The notes under the pieces are model-generated. The model saw only the letters and a list, made by a program, of their open reading frames with translations. It was not told the origin of the DNA and searched no databases. 64,000 bases of DNA from Pseudonocardia sp. ICBG1293 (GTDB taxonomy: Bacteria > Actinomycetota > Actinomycetes > Mycobacteriales > Pseudonocardiaceae), in the NCBI RefSeq assembly GCF_020131355.1, contig NZ_JAHLEL010000051.1, positions 1-64,000 of the forward strand, written 5' to 3'. Positions 24,675 to 33,805 of the stretch are shown piece after piece. Position 1 is the first letter of the stretch, and each line of letters begins with the position of its first letter. Both the position numbers and the translations under genes were made by a program.

Positions 24675-25435
24675 CCGGCGAGTCCGAGCAGGCGGGCGTA
24701 GTTCCCGCCCTCGACCAGCGCCCGGTCGGCCTCGTCGGGGATCGCCTTGGCGATCTTCATCCGCTCCAGGTCGAAGTCCGAGCCGGGCCACTCGCTGCCC
24801 AGCAGGATCTTCTCCGGGCCCAGCCGGGCGTAGGCCCGCTTGACGTCGGCGATCAGGGTCGCCGAGGTCTCCAGGTACACGTGCGCACGCCGCTCCGCGA
24901 CGATGATCGCCTCGGGAACGTTCCACACCGCCCCCATGTGGGCGATGATGGTCGGGACGCCGGGGTGGTCCTTGGCGATCTCCTCGATCGCCAGCGGCGC
25001 GCAGAAGGCGTCGTCCAGGGCGTTGATCAGGATCGGTAGGCCGAGCCGGGCGCAGAGCTCGAAGACCGGATCGAGCAGGCCGTGGTCGGCGACGTGGTAG
25101 CCGTGCATGCTCGGGTGCAGCTTGAGGCCGCGGAGCCCGGCGGCGGCGAACCGCTCGATCTCGTCGAGTGCGTCGTCGTCCTGCGGGCGGACCTGGCCGA
25201 ACCCGATCAGCCGGTCCGGATACCTGCCGACCAGTTCGATCAGGAAGTCGTTCTCGATCCGCTGCGCCAGCGAGCAGACCATCGCCATGTCGACCCCGGC
25301 GGCGTCCATCCGGTCCAGGATCCGCTGCGGGTCGAACGGGGTGTAGGGCGGCGGCGCCTGACCGGGACGGGCACCGGTCAGGTAGTCCGAGCGTCCTCGG
25401 ACGTCCTGGGTGGTGTTGTAGGCGTCGATGATCAC
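24671..25435 (-). CDS. Amidohydrolase-2-family hydrolase
   Basis: A 254-residue TIM-barrel metal hydrolase of the amidohydrolase-2/ACMSD type. It has LRGLKLHPSMHGYHVADH, PTIIAHMGA (metal-ligand His), VYLETSAT and ILLGSEWPGSDF (the catalytic Asp position reads GSEWPGSD). The N-terminal HxH motif is replaced by IIDAYNTT, so one metal-site pair is missing, as in some decarboxylase-like relatives. The start GTG 25435 overlaps the OppF-like gene stop by 4 bp. Confidence 0.82.
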   Translation of the reverse strand: MIIDAYNTTQDVRGRSDYLTGARPGQAPPPYTPFDPQRILDRMDAAGVDMAMVCSLAQRIENDFLIELVGRYPDRLIGFGQVRPQDDDALDEIERFAAAGLRGLKLHPSMHGYHVADHGLLDPVFELCARLGLPILINALDDAFCAPLAIEEIAKDHPGVPTIIAHMGAVWNVPEAIIVAERRAHVYLETSATLIADVKRAYARLGPEKILLGSEWPGSDFDLERMKIAKAIPDEADRALVEGGNYARLLGLAG

Positions 25436-26448
25436 GGGTGGACGGGCCTCCTGGGGAGGGCTCCGGCCGGTGCGGCCGGGCCGGGGACGGACGGGGTGAT
25501 GTCGATCAGTGGCAGGTGGCAGCGGACCGACCGGCCATCGCCGACCGGCCGCAGGGCGGGCTCCTCGGCGGCGCAGCGCTCGACGGCGTACCGGCAACGG
25601 GTCCGGAAGCGACAGCCCGACGGGGGATCGGCCGGATCGGGCAGCTCGCCGGACAACACGATGCGTTGCCGGGTCCGTTCCAGCACCGGCACGGCGGAGA
25701 GCAGCGCCTCCCCGTAGGGATGCGCCGGCGTGGAGAAGAACGCGTCCCGCGGGGCCACCTCGATGATCTGGCCGAGGTACATGAGCGCGATCCGGTCGGC
25801 GATGTGGCGCACCACGCCCAGGTCGTGCGAGATGAACAGCAGGGTGAGGCCCTCGTCCCGGATCAGCCCGGTCAGCAGGTTGATCACCTGCGCCTGGATG
25901 GAGACGTCGAGCGCCGAGACCGGCTCGTCGGCCACGACGAAGCGCGGCGACGGCGCGAGTGCCCTGGCGATGCCGATCCGCTGCCGCTGACCACCCGAGA
26001 ACTCGTGCGGGCGCCGGCTCCCGGCTGCGCGGCCCAGCCCGACCCGTTCCAGCAGGTCGCCGACGCGCTCGCCGGCCTCGGCCCGAGACATGCCCCGGGC
26101 CCGCAACAGCGGTTCGGCGACGATGTCGGCGACCGTGCGCCGCGGGTTCAGCGAGCCGAACGGATCCTGGAACACCATCTGCATGTCCCCGCGCAGCGGC
26201 CGCATCCGGGTGCTGGTCAGGTCGGTGATGTCGCGGCCCCGGTAGTGGATGCGCCCGCCGGCGGGATCGACCGCGCGCAGCAGCGCGCGGCCCAGGGTGG
26301 ACTTGCCGCAGCCGGACTCGCCGACCAGGCCCAGCGTCTCGCCCTCGAGGACGTCGAGATCCACCCCGGCGACGGCGTGCACCGGGCGGCCGCCGCCGTC
26401 GCGGTAGGAGACCTGCAGGTTCTCGGTACGCACGAGTGGCTCGTTCAC
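25432..26448 (-). CDS. Oligopeptide/dipeptide-type ABC transporter ATP-binding protein (OppF-like)
   Basis: A 338-residue ABC ATPase. It has Walker A GESGCGKST (about 41-49), Q-loop VFQDPFGSLNP, signature EFSGGQRQRIGIARAL, Walker B FVVADEPVSALD and switch His in LLFISHDLGVV. The C-terminal oligopeptide-type extension has CRFRTRCRYAVERC, a cysteine cluster as in iron-sulphur-binding OppF/DppF proteins. With the OppD-like ATPase it would energise the import system encoded upstream. GTG 26448 overlaps the OppD-like stop (GTGA). Confidence 0.93.
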   Translation of the reverse strand: MNEPLVRTENLQVSYRDGGGRPVHAVAGVDLDVLEGETLGLVGESGCGKSTLGRALLRAVDPAGGRIHYRGRDITDLTSTRMRPLRGDMQMVFQDPFGSLNPRRTVADIVAEPLLRARGMSRAEAGERVGDLLERVGLGRAAGSRRPHEFSGGQRQRIGIARALAPSPRFVVADEPVSALDVSIQAQVINLLTGLIRDEGLTLLFISHDLGVVRHIADRIALMYLGQIIEVAPRDAFFSTPAHPYGEALLSAVPVLERTRQRIVLSGELPDPADPPSGCRFRTRCRYAVERCAAEEPALRPVGDGRSVRCHLPLIDITPSVPGPAAPAGALPRRPVHP

Positions 26449-27452
26449 CGGACACCCCCGTTCCCGGCGGTCGCCGGCTCGCGCACACAGGCGTCGAGGT
26501 GCCCCGATCCGGGCTCGCGGGCCCGCAGCTGCGGGCGCGTCCCGCACTCCTCCACGGCGTCGGCGCAGCGTGGGCGGAACGCACACCCCTCGGGCCGGTC
26601 GGTCCCGGTCAGCGGGGCGCCGGGGATCGCGAACAGCGACTCGGCCGGCCGACCGTCGATCCGCGGGACCGACCGGAGCAGCCCGACGGTGTAGGGATGA
26701 CGGGGCCGGCGCAGCACCTCGTCACGGGTGCCGTGCTCGACGACCCGGCCCGCATACATCACCGCGACCCGGTCGGCGACCTCCGCGACCACGCCGAGAT
26801 CGTGGGTGATCAGCACGATCGACGAGTCGTGCTCGGCGCGCAGCCGCCGCAACAGCTCCAGCACCTGCGCCTGGATGGTGACGTCGAGCGCGGTGGTCGG
26901 CTCGTCGGCGATCAGCACGGCGGGTTCGTTGGCGAGCCCGGTCGCGATCATCACGCGCTGCCGCATGCCGCCGGAGAGCTGGTGCGGGTAGGAGCGGGCG
27001 GTCCGCGACGGATTGGCGATGCCGACGTCGTCGAGCAGCTCCTCGGCGCGCTCCCAGGCTGCGGCGCGGCGCAGCGGCTGGTGCAGCCGCAGCATCTCCG
27101 AGACCTGCGCGCCCGCCCGGTGCAGCGGGTTGAGCGCGGCGAGTGAGTCCTGGAAGACGACCGCGACGGCGCGGCCGCGGACCTCGCGCAACTCGGCCTC
27201 GCTCGAGTCGACCAGGTTGCGGCCGCCGAACTCGACCTGCCCGCTCACGTGGGTGCGCGGGCCGCGGTTCAACCCGACCAGGCTCATCGTCAGCGCGGAC
27301 TTGCCGGAGCCGGACTCGCCGACCAGGGCGAGGATCTCGCCGCGGCGCAGATCGAGATCGACGCCGTCGACGGCCTGCAGACGGCCGTCCGGGGTGTCGA
27401 AGCCGACGCGCAGGTCCCGGATCCGCATGACGGTCTCCGACGGCCCGGTCAC
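26445..27452 (-). CDS. Oligopeptide/dipeptide-type ABC transporter ATP-binding protein (OppD-like)
   Basis: A 335-residue ABC ATPase with Walker A GESGSGKSA, signature QLSGGMRQRVMIA, Walker B VLIADEPTTALD, switch His in VLITHDLGVV and the C-terminal cluster CAFRPRCADAVEEC. It pairs with the OppF-like subunit. GTG 27452 is chosen because it overlaps the upstream hydrolase stop by 4 bp, as at most joints in this operon; an internal ATG at 27428 (MRIRDLRVGFD) is an alternative. Confidence 0.93.
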   Translation of the reverse strand: MTGPSETVMRIRDLRVGFDTPDGRLQAVDGVDLDLRRGEILALVGESGSGKSALTMSLVGLNRGPRTHVSGQVEFGGRNLVDSSEAELREVRGRAVAVVFQDSLAALNPLHRAGAQVSEMLRLHQPLRRAAAWERAEELLDDVGIANPSRTARSYPHQLSGGMRQRVMIATGLANEPAVLIADEPTTALDVTIQAQVLELLRRLRAEHDSSIVLITHDLGVVAEVADRVAVMYAGRVVEHGTRDEVLRRPRHPYTVGLLRSVPRIDGRPAESLFAIPGAPLTGTDRPEGCAFRPRCADAVEECGTRPQLRAREPGSGHLDACVREPATAGNGGVR

Positions 27453-28147
27453 GGTCCGCTCCGGACACCGGTCAGCTCCGCGACGGCCGTGTCGATCAGC
27501 GCACACACCTCATCGGCGTGTACCAGCGGGGAGAAGTGGCTGCCCGGGACCGAGCTGGTGGTGGCGCCGGCGCGGGTGGCCATGTCCCGCTGGATCTGCG
27601 GGAGCAGGGTCGCGTCACCGTCGGCGACCTGGTACCAGCTCGGCAGCGTGCGCCAGGCGGGCTCGCCGGTCGGCTCTTCGAAGATCTTCCGGTCGGCGAC
27701 CCGGTTCTCCGCGATGCGGCCGGCGCGCAGCTCCGGGCTGAGGTCCCAGCCGATCTCGGCCCAGTACGCCGCGCCGCGTTCGGAGCGCCACTCACCGTCC
27801 GGGCCGCGCTGCATGTGCGCCGATACCGGCGCGGGGTCGTAGCGCTCCACGATCTGCTGCACCGTCTCGCCGGCGTCCGGGGCGAACGCGGCGACGTAGA
27901 CGAGCCCGGCCACCCGCGGGTCCCGGCCGACGTTCGTGATCACCGCCCCGCCGTAAGAGTGCCCGACGAGCAGCACGGGTGCCTCCAGGGCGTCGAGGGC
28001 TGCGGTGGTGTGGGCGACGTCGTCGGTCAACGAGGTCATCGGGTTGGTGACGGTGCTGACGGCGTGGCCGCGTCGCCGCAGCTCCGGCAGCACCGCGTCC
28101 CAGGTCGCCGGCGTGCCGCCGGCGCCGTGCACGAGAAGGATCCGCAC
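27449..28147 (-). CDS. Alpha/beta hydrolase
   Basis: A 232-residue alpha/beta hydrolase: oxyanion HGAGG at residues 7-11, nucleophile Ser in VGHSYGGA (about 83), and a C-terminal His in PGSHFSPLV. No signal peptide is present, so it probably acts on an imported ester or amide. It sits between the permease and ATPase genes of the ABC transporter, an unusual place that ties its substrate to the transporter's. The GTG at 28147 starts 7 bp after the permease stop. Confidence 0.87.
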   Translation of the reverse strand: MRILLVHGAGGTPATWDAVLPELRRRGHAVSTVTNPMTSLTDDVAHTTAALDALEAPVLLVGHSYGGAVITNVGRDPRVAGLVYVAAFAPDAGETVQQIVERYDPAPVSAHMQRGPDGEWRSERGAAYWAEIGWDLSPELRAGRIAENRVADRKIFEEPTGEPAWRTLPSWYQVADGDATLLPQIQRDMATRAGATTSSVPGSHFSPLVHADEVCALIDTAVAELTGVRSGP

Positions 28148-28154
28148 GGGTGAC

Positions 28155-29243
28155 TCATCCCTTCCGCAGACGCGGGTCGAGAACCAGGTAGAACAGGTCG
28201 ACGGCGAGATTGACCAGCGTGTAGAGCAGCGCGATCGCCAGCGCGGCGCCCTGCACCACGGGGTAGTCGCGCTGCAGCACCCCGGAGATGACCATGCCGC
28301 CGACGCCGGGATAGGCGAAGACCGTCTCGGTGATGACCGCGCCGCCCAGCAGCGAGCCGAACTGCAGCCCGAGCACGGTGACGATGGGCAGCGCCGAGTT
28401 GCGCAGTACGTGCCGGAGCAGGATCGCGTTCTCGGTCATGCCCTTCATCCGGGCGGTGCGCACGAAGTCCTCGCCGCGCACCTCCAGGACCGACGCCCGG
28501 ACGATGCGGGTGATGAAGCCGGCCATCGAGAGGGCGAGCGTGGTGGCCGGCAGGATCAGATGGGCGATCCAGGGCAGGACGAGGTCCGGGCGGTTCTGGA
28601 GGATCGCGTCGAGCAGCACGATGTTGGTCGTCGGCTCGTAGCCCAGCGAGTTCGGCAGCCGCCCCAGGACCGGGAGCCAGCCCAGCCACACCCCGAACAC
28701 CACGACGGACAGCACGCCGAGGGCGAACCAGGGCAACGAGAAGCTGACCGTGCCGACCGCCCGGATCAGGGTGTCGATCCAGGTCCCGCGGTACACCGCG
28801 GCGAGAAGGCCGGTGACCCCGCCGATCAGCACGGCGATGCCCATCGCCGCGACGGTGAGTTCGAGCGTGGCCGGGAGCGCGGCGCCGAGCAGGCCGAGCA
28901 CGTCGTTCCCGCCGAAGAACGAGCTGCCCAGGTCGAGCCGGGCCAGGTCGCCGAGGTAGGTCAGGTACTGGGCCAGGAGCGGCCGGTCCAGCCCGAGCGA
29001 CTCGGCGATCCGTTGCTGGTTCTGCGCGATCTGCTCCGAGGACAGCCCGTCTCCGGCGCCGCCGAGCGCGGTGGCCGCCGAGCCGGGGATGAGCCGCATC
29101 GCCAGGAAGACCAGGGTGGCCAGGACGAGCAGCACCACCGGTACGGCGAGCAGCCGGCGCACGACCAGCCGGGTCAGCCCGGACCCTCCCGGCCGGGCTG
29201 TGGAGCGCGCCCGCCGGGTCGTCGTGGTGGTCGGGACGCTCAC
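28155..29243 (-). CDS. Dipeptide-type ABC transporter permease (OppB/DppB-like)
   Basis: A 362-residue inner-membrane permease with about six helices (LAVPVVLLVLATLVFLAM first). The family features are RLIPG, the long external loop (GLDRPLLAQYLTYLGDL), and the EAA loop near EDFVRTARMKGM that contacts the ATPase. The C-terminus ends LDPRLRKG, typical of DppB. GTG 29243 overlaps the stop of the OppC-like gene (GTGA). Confidence 0.93.
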   Translation of the reverse strand: MSVPTTTTTRRARSTARPGGSGLTRLVVRRLLAVPVVLLVLATLVFLAMRLIPGSAATALGGAGDGLSSEQIAQNQQRIAESLGLDRPLLAQYLTYLGDLARLDLGSSFFGGNDVLGLLGAALPATLELTVAAMGIAVLIGGVTGLLAAVYRGTWIDTLIRAVGTVSFSLPWFALGVLSVVVFGVWLGWLPVLGRLPNSLGYEPTTNIVLLDAILQNRPDLVLPWIAHLILPATTLALSMAGFITRIVRASVLEVRGEDFVRTARMKGMTENAILLRHVLRNSALPIVTVLGLQFGSLLGGAVITETVFAYPGVGGMVISGVLQRDYPVVQGAALAIALLYTLVNLAVDLFYLVLDPRLRKG

Positions 29244-30106
29244 GGTGTCCCCTTCCGGTCGAGCGCGTCGCGGACGTCGTCGCCGACGAAGTTGCAGGCG
29301 ACCACGAACACCAGGGTGGCCAGCGCAGGCAGCACGACCAGCGACGGCGCGGTGTAGAGGAACTCCTGACCGGACTGGACCATGTAGCCCCAGTCCGGGG
29401 TGGGGGGCTGGATGCCGAGTCCGAGGTAGGACATGCCGGCCGCGAACCCGGCGGCCACCGACAGCGTGGTGAGCACCTGGACCAGCAGCGGTCCGACGGT
29501 GCCGGGAAGCACCTCGGTGAGTGCGATCCGCAGCCCGCCCGTCCCGGCCATCCGGGAGGCGAGCACGTGGTCGCGCGCAGACTCGCGCGCCGCGAGCGCC
29601 CGCATCAGCCGGGCGATCCCGGGGGCCAGCGCGATGCCGACACCGACCACCAGGCTGGACGTGCCGGGCCCCGCCGCGGCGACCAGCAGGATGATCAGAA
29701 GGACGGACGGGAACGCCAGCGCGACGTCGGTCAGCCGCATCAGCAGCTGCTCGGCCCGCCCCCCGAGGTAGCCGGCGGCCAGCCCGATCGCGACACCGAC
29801 GACGGTCGCCAGCACGGTCGCGGCGAGGGCGACCATGAGCAGCGGCTGCGCACCGTGCACCAGCCGTACCAGCTGGTCGCGGCCGAGGTCGTCGGTCCCG
29901 AGCAGGTGCCCCGGCGACCCCATCGGCAGCAACGCCGACGGCGACTGGCGCAGCGGGTCACCGGTCACCAGCAGCGGACCGGCCACCGCGAGCAGCACGT
30001 AGGCCAGGACCAGTGCCCAGGACACGACCGCGACCGGTGTGCGGGCGAACCGGCGCCGTGCCCCGCGCCGCGCGGTGCCCGTGCCGCCGATGGCTGACGC
30101 GGTCAT
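29240..30106 (-). CDS. Dipeptide-type ABC transporter permease (OppC/DppC-like)
   Basis: A 288-residue permease with an N-terminal OppC-N region (RRGARRRFARTPVAVVSW), HLLGTDDLGRDQLVRLVHG, an EAA-type loop (ARDHVLASRMAG) and the C-terminal GLGIQPPTPDWGYMV typical of DppC/OppC proteins. It partners with the OppB-like permease. ATG 30106 overlaps the stop of the binding-protein gene by 4 bp (ATGA). Confidence 0.93.
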   Translation of the reverse strand: MTASAIGGTGTARRGARRRFARTPVAVVSWALVLAYVLLAVAGPLLVTGDPLRQSPSALLPMGSPGHLLGTDDLGRDQLVRLVHGAQPLLMVALAATVLATVVGVAIGLAAGYLGGRAEQLLMRLTDVALAFPSVLLIILLVAAAGPGTSSLVVGVGIALAPGIARLMRALAARESARDHVLASRMAGTGGLRIALTEVLPGTVGPLLVQVLTTLSVAAGFAAGMSYLGLGIQPPTPDWGYMVQSGQEFLYTAPSLVVLPALATLVFVVACNFVGDDVRDALDRKGTP

Positions 30107-31749
30107 GCGCCGCTCACGCTCGCGTCCTCGAGGAAGCAGCGGTGGGTGCTGAGGGCGTTGACGTTGACACCGCTCACGCTCGCGCCGGTGACCACCAGGT
30201 TCGTGGAGTGCACCAGCATCGAGAGCACCATGAAGTCCTCGGCCCAGCGGCGCTGGATCGCGGAGTAGGCGGCGGTGCGCTCCGGCCCGATCGGCATGTT
30301 CCGGGCGGCGACGGTGTCCTCGGTGAAGCGCGCGGTGCCGGGCAGGGTGTCGAAACCGGTGGCGCTCGATCCGTACACGCCCCGCGGGACGGCCATGTTC
30401 CCGACCGTGCTGTCCGGGTCGGGGACGTAGGAGTTGCGCTCCCACACGATGATCTCGTGGTACGGGTCGTCGGTGTCCATGACGCGGCTGAAGAACGCGG
30501 CCGGGTCGACGGAGTCGGAGACCACCCTCAGGCCGATGTCGGTGAGGTTCTGGGCGATCACCTGGGCGGCCCGCGGGTGCCAGGTGTCGCTGGCCGCCAT
30601 CAGCCGCACCTCGCGGCCGACCGCACCGGCCGCCTCGATCAACCGGCGGGCCTCGGCGACGTCGGTCCGGCTCAGGTCCGCCAGCGACGGGTCGTGCCCC
30701 GGCATCGACGGCGGTACCGCATACCCCGCCGGCAGGGTGCCCACTCCGAAGAAGGCCTGGTCCAGGATGGCCTGCCGGTCGATCGCAAGGTTGATCGCCC
30801 GGCGCACCCCGAGCTCGGCCAGTGCCGGTCGGCGGACGTCCATCAGCAGCATCGCGTCGTAGCAGTAGGGCGTGTCGTGCACGGTCACCGCGTCGTTCGC
30901 CCGCAGCTGCCCGACCGCGGAGTACGGGGTGAACTGGGTGACCGAGACGGCTCCGCTGATCAGCGAGCCGATCATCGTGGAGGAGTCCTGGACCTGCTGC
31001 ATGACCACCCGGTCGACCGGCGGTCGTCCGCCGGCGAAACCGTCGAAGGCCTCGAGGGTGACCGACTGTCCGGCGGTCGCGGCGGTGAGGCGGAAGGGGC
31101 CGGTGCCGACGAGGTGCTTGCCGATCTCGGCCCCGTGCTGGTCGAGGGCCGCCTTCGAGACGACGCGCGCCCCGATGTCGGACAGCCGGGCGAGCAGCGT
31201 GCCGTCCGGGCCCTGCAGGACGATGCGTACGGTCCGCTCGTCCGGGGCGTCGAGGGAGACGAGATTGCGGCCCAGGCTCTGGAACGGGCGCGAGGCGCCG
31301 TCGGGCAGGGTCGGGTCGTCCGCGTTCAGCTGACGGTTCAGGCTGGCCAGCACGTCGGCGGAGGTGAGGGTCGTCCCGTCGTGGAAGGTCACCCCCTGCC
31401 GCAGCGCGAACTCGTAGGTCAGCCCGTCGTCGGAGACGGTCCAGCTCTCGGCGAGGTCCGGCTGCGGCTCGGGATCGGTGAAGTCGCAGAAGGTCAGCCC
31501 CCGGCACACCGAGTCGACGACCATCCAGTCTCCGAGGGTGGTGTAGAAGGCCGGGTCGAAGACTCCGCTGGTCGCGTCGGTGCCCACGGTCAGGGTGCCG
31601 CCCGACGCGCCCGCGCCGCCCCCTCCCGGAGAGGCCACGCCGCAGGCGTTCAGCAGGCTCGTCAGGCCGACGCCGAGACCGAGTGCGCCTGCACCGCGGA
31701 AGAGGCTGCGGCGGGAGAGCTGCCGTTCGGTCGGGGTGATGGGCGGCAT
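30103..31749 (-). CDS. ABC transporter substrate-binding lipoprotein, family 5 (Tat signal)
   Basis: A 548-residue family-5 solute-binding protein (OppA/DppA type). The N-terminus has a twin-arginine motif (LSRRSLFRG) and a lipobox (LLNACG), so it is probably a Tat-exported lipoprotein. Core motifs include PDLAESWTVSDDGLTYEFALR and FHDGTTLTSADVLASL. It is the first gene of operon A, with GGAGGAG ahead of ATG 31749. The substrate is unknown; family members bind peptides, opines and many amines or amides. The GntR-type boxes lie about 35 bp upstream. Confidence 0.93.
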   Translation of the reverse strand: MPPITPTERQLSRRSLFRGAGALGLGVGLTSLLNACGVASPGGGGAGASGGTLTVGTDATSGVFDPAFYTTLGDWMVVDSVCRGLTFCDFTDPEPQPDLAESWTVSDDGLTYEFALRQGVTFHDGTTLTSADVLASLNRQLNADDPTLPDGASRPFQSLGRNLVSLDAPDERTVRIVLQGPDGTLLARLSDIGARVVSKAALDQHGAEIGKHLVGTGPFRLTAATAGQSVTLEAFDGFAGGRPPVDRVVMQQVQDSSTMIGSLISGAVSVTQFTPYSAVGQLRANDAVTVHDTPYCYDAMLLMDVRRPALAELGVRRAINLAIDRQAILDQAFFGVGTLPAGYAVPPSMPGHDPSLADLSRTDVAEARRLIEAAGAVGREVRLMAASDTWHPRAAQVIAQNLTDIGLRVVSDSVDPAAFFSRVMDTDDPYHEIIVWERNSYVPDPDSTVGNMAVPRGVYGSSATGFDTLPGTARFTEDTVAARNMPIGPERTAAYSAIQRRWAEDFMVLSMLVHSTNLVVTGASVSGVNVNALSTHRCFLEDASVSGA

Positions 31750-31783
31750 CGCGATCTCCTCCGGGGGGAAGTGTCGGCGGTGT

Positions 31784-31818
31784 GGATCCAAAATACTCTT
31801 GGTGGTATCCCGAGAGAA
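31784..31818 (-). promoter_or_regulatory. Promoter/operator of operon A with paired GGATCC/GGATAC boxes
   Basis: Read on the minus strand: TTCTCT (31818-31813), a 17-base spacer containing GGATAC, TATTTT (31795-31790), then GGATCC (31789-31784) directly after. The boxes start 21 bp apart. The same layout recurs ahead of operons B and C. It fits GntR-type repression by blocking the -10 region and spacer; binding is inferred. Confidence 0.7.
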
Positions 31819-31917
31819 GTCTAGGTCGGGACCTGTTTCCGTTCGTTTACGTCGGCATGAACGGGCGGGTGGAGGGCATGGCGAGCACCACGTCCGGTGC
31901 AGCGGGTGCCCGCGGTG

Positions 31918-33513
31918 TCACGGGATGTGCAGCGCACCCGCCGTGATCGTCGCCAGTACCCGCCCGCCGGACAGCGAGCCGGCGGGCCCGAGTGGATCGA
32001 CGTCGGTCACGGCGAGATCGGCCGGCCCGCCGACACACAGCCGGCCGGGCCCGTCGAGGCCGGCGACCGCCGCGGCCCGGGTGGTGAACAGGGCGAGCGC
32101 CTCCTGCGCGGTGATCGCCTCGCCGGGGCCGACCGGGTGCGCGAACCCGCGGATCCGCCGGGTGCGCGCCTGCCACATGCCGTGCAGCGCCGACAGTGGT
32201 GGGCCGGGGCCGTCCGAGCCACCGCCGACCGTCACGCCGGCGTCGATCCACGAGCGAAGCGGGTTCGACCGGGCGGCCACTGCCTCGCCGAGCCGGTCCA
32301 CGACGGATGCTCCGGCGCTCCACCAGAGGGCCGGGTGGGCCGAGAGGGCGACGCCCAGTGATGCGGTGCGCCGCATCGCCGGTGCGCTCGGCTCGAGGTA
32401 GGCGTGGATGAGGTGGAAACCCAGGCCGGCCACCGGCGTGTCCCGGTCGGTCTCCTCCAGCACGTCCAGCACGAGATCGACGGCGGCGTCGCCGACCGCG
32501 TGGATCCCGATCCCGCGCCCGGCCGCCGCCGCGCTCCGGCAGTGCGCCCGCAGCGCCTCGACGCTCAGCGTGCAGTTGCCGGTGTAGCCGTCGGTACCCG
32601 GCCACGGGGCCGACCGCCAGGCCGTGCCGAGCGATCCGCCCCCGTCGAGGAAGAGCTTCGTGGGGCCCACCCGGAGCCGATCGGGATCGGCGTCGGCGAC
32701 CCCGGACCGTCGTACGGCGGCCTGCAGCGCTGCGTCGTCGAGGTGCTCGTCGCCCAGCGGCATCACCACCATGCGGGTGGCGAGGCGCCCGGAACGGGCG
32801 GCGGCGGCATAGGCGGCGAGCTCGGCGGGGCCGACGGCCGGGTCCATCACGCTGGTGAACCCGTGCCCGCGCAGCAGCCGGGTGCCGGTCTCGATCCAGC
32901 CGGCGCGGCGCGCCTCGTCCGGCTCCCCGATCGCGGTGCGCGCGAGCTCGGCGGCGGGATGCTCGACGAGCAGGCCGGTCGGCCTGCCGTCGGGGGTGCG
33001 CTCGATGTGCCCACCCGATGGGTCGGGGGTGCCGTCGCCGATCCCGGCGGCGCGCAGTCCCGCGGTGTTGACGATCGCGTCGTGCCCCTTGCGGTCGAGG
33101 AACACCGGGCGGTGCGGTACGACGGCGTCCAGATCGGCGGCGGTGGGCAGCCGGCCCTCGGCCAGGTCCCCGGGGTCGAAACCGGCCTCCGCCTCGATCC
33201 AGCCCGCACCGGGACGGCGGGCGTCGTGCGCGACCAGGCGACGCCCGATCTCGGCGATGCTCGTCGCGTCGTCGAGTCCGACCCGTTCCTGCGCCCGCCC
33301 GGCCCACAGCACGTGCACGTGGCTGTCGACGAACCCGGGCAGCACCCGGCCGCCGGCGTCGTGCTCGACGACGCGGCCACCGCCGAGCTCGCGCCGGACC
33401 TCGTCGACCGGCCCGAGCGCGACGATCCGGTCGCCCCGGATCCCCACCGCCCCGGCCCGTGGGCGGGCCGGGTCCAGGGTGTGCACGTCACCGACCACCA
33501 GCAGAGCGCTCAC
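31918..33513 (-). CDS. YtcJ-type amidohydrolase (amidohydrolase family 3)
   Basis: A 531-residue metal-dependent hydrolase. The N-terminal strand domain ends in RVLPGFVDSHVHVLWAG (metal-binding HxH); other ligands are in GIHAVGDAAVD and FHLIHAYLEP, and the catalytic Asp in VTVGGGSDGPGP. YtcJ-type enzymes hydrolyse N-formyl groups, ureides or other amides. GTG 33513 overlaps the small upstream gene by 26 bp, so it is the last gene of operon B. The 60 bp after the stop hold nothing clear before the operon A promoter region. Confidence 0.88.
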   Translation of the reverse strand: MSALLVVGDVHTLDPARPRAGAVGIRGDRIVALGPVDEVRRELGGGRVVEHDAGGRVLPGFVDSHVHVLWAGRAQERVGLDDATSIAEIGRRLVAHDARRPGAGWIEAEAGFDPGDLAEGRLPTAADLDAVVPHRPVFLDRKGHDAIVNTAGLRAAGIGDGTPDPSGGHIERTPDGRPTGLLVEHPAAELARTAIGEPDEARRAGWIETGTRLLRGHGFTSVMDPAVGPAELAAYAAAARSGRLATRMVVMPLGDEHLDDAALQAAVRRSGVADADPDRLRVGPTKLFLDGGGSLGTAWRSAPWPGTDGYTGNCTLSVEALRAHCRSAAAAGRGIGIHAVGDAAVDLVLDVLEETDRDTPVAGLGFHLIHAYLEPSAPAMRRTASLGVALSAHPALWWSAGASVVDRLGEAVAARSNPLRSWIDAGVTVGGGSDGPGPPLSALHGMWQARTRRIRGFAHPVGPGEAITAQEALALFTTRAAAVAGLDGPGRLCVGGPADLAVTDVDPLGPAGSLSGGRVLATITAGALHIP

Positions 33514-33805
33514 GATCCACCTCTCGCTGCGGGGCTGCCGGGGGTGGGTTGCCCAGCCGGCGCATCAGGTCGGGCCAGCCCACCGGGTCGTGGCCCGGGA
33601 CGAGTTCCGGCCCGCGCTCGGCGGCGGTCCGCTCCAGCCGTCGGATCGGGGCGATGCTCCGCTCGGGGGTGATCCCGATGTGCGCCCCGATCGGCTTGAC
33701 GATGCGCTCGTCGGGCGGCGCGCCGTGCAGCGACACCCGCAGCGGCAGCACCCGCCGCACCCCGGTGGACGGGCCGTTCACCGGGCTCGGCACAGCGCTG
33801 CTCAC
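33488..33805 (-). CDS. Small conserved-looking protein of unknown function
   Basis: A 105-residue protein that I do not recognise. It starts at GTG 33805, overlapping the glutamine-synthetase-like stop by 4 bp (GTGA), the same junction used through these operons, and it runs into the next gene by 26 bp. The centre (RVLPLRVSLHGAPPDERIVK, PIGAHIGITPERSI) looks folded; the C-terminus is charged. No signal peptide or membrane segment is visible. Coupling on both sides suggests it is translated with the ligase and may be an accessory subunit. Confidence 0.65.
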   Translation of the reverse strand: MSSAVPSPVNGPSTGVRRVLPLRVSLHGAPPDERIVKPIGAHIGITPERSIAPIRRLERTAAERGPELVPGHDPVGWPDLMRRLGNPPPAAPQREVDRERSAGGR

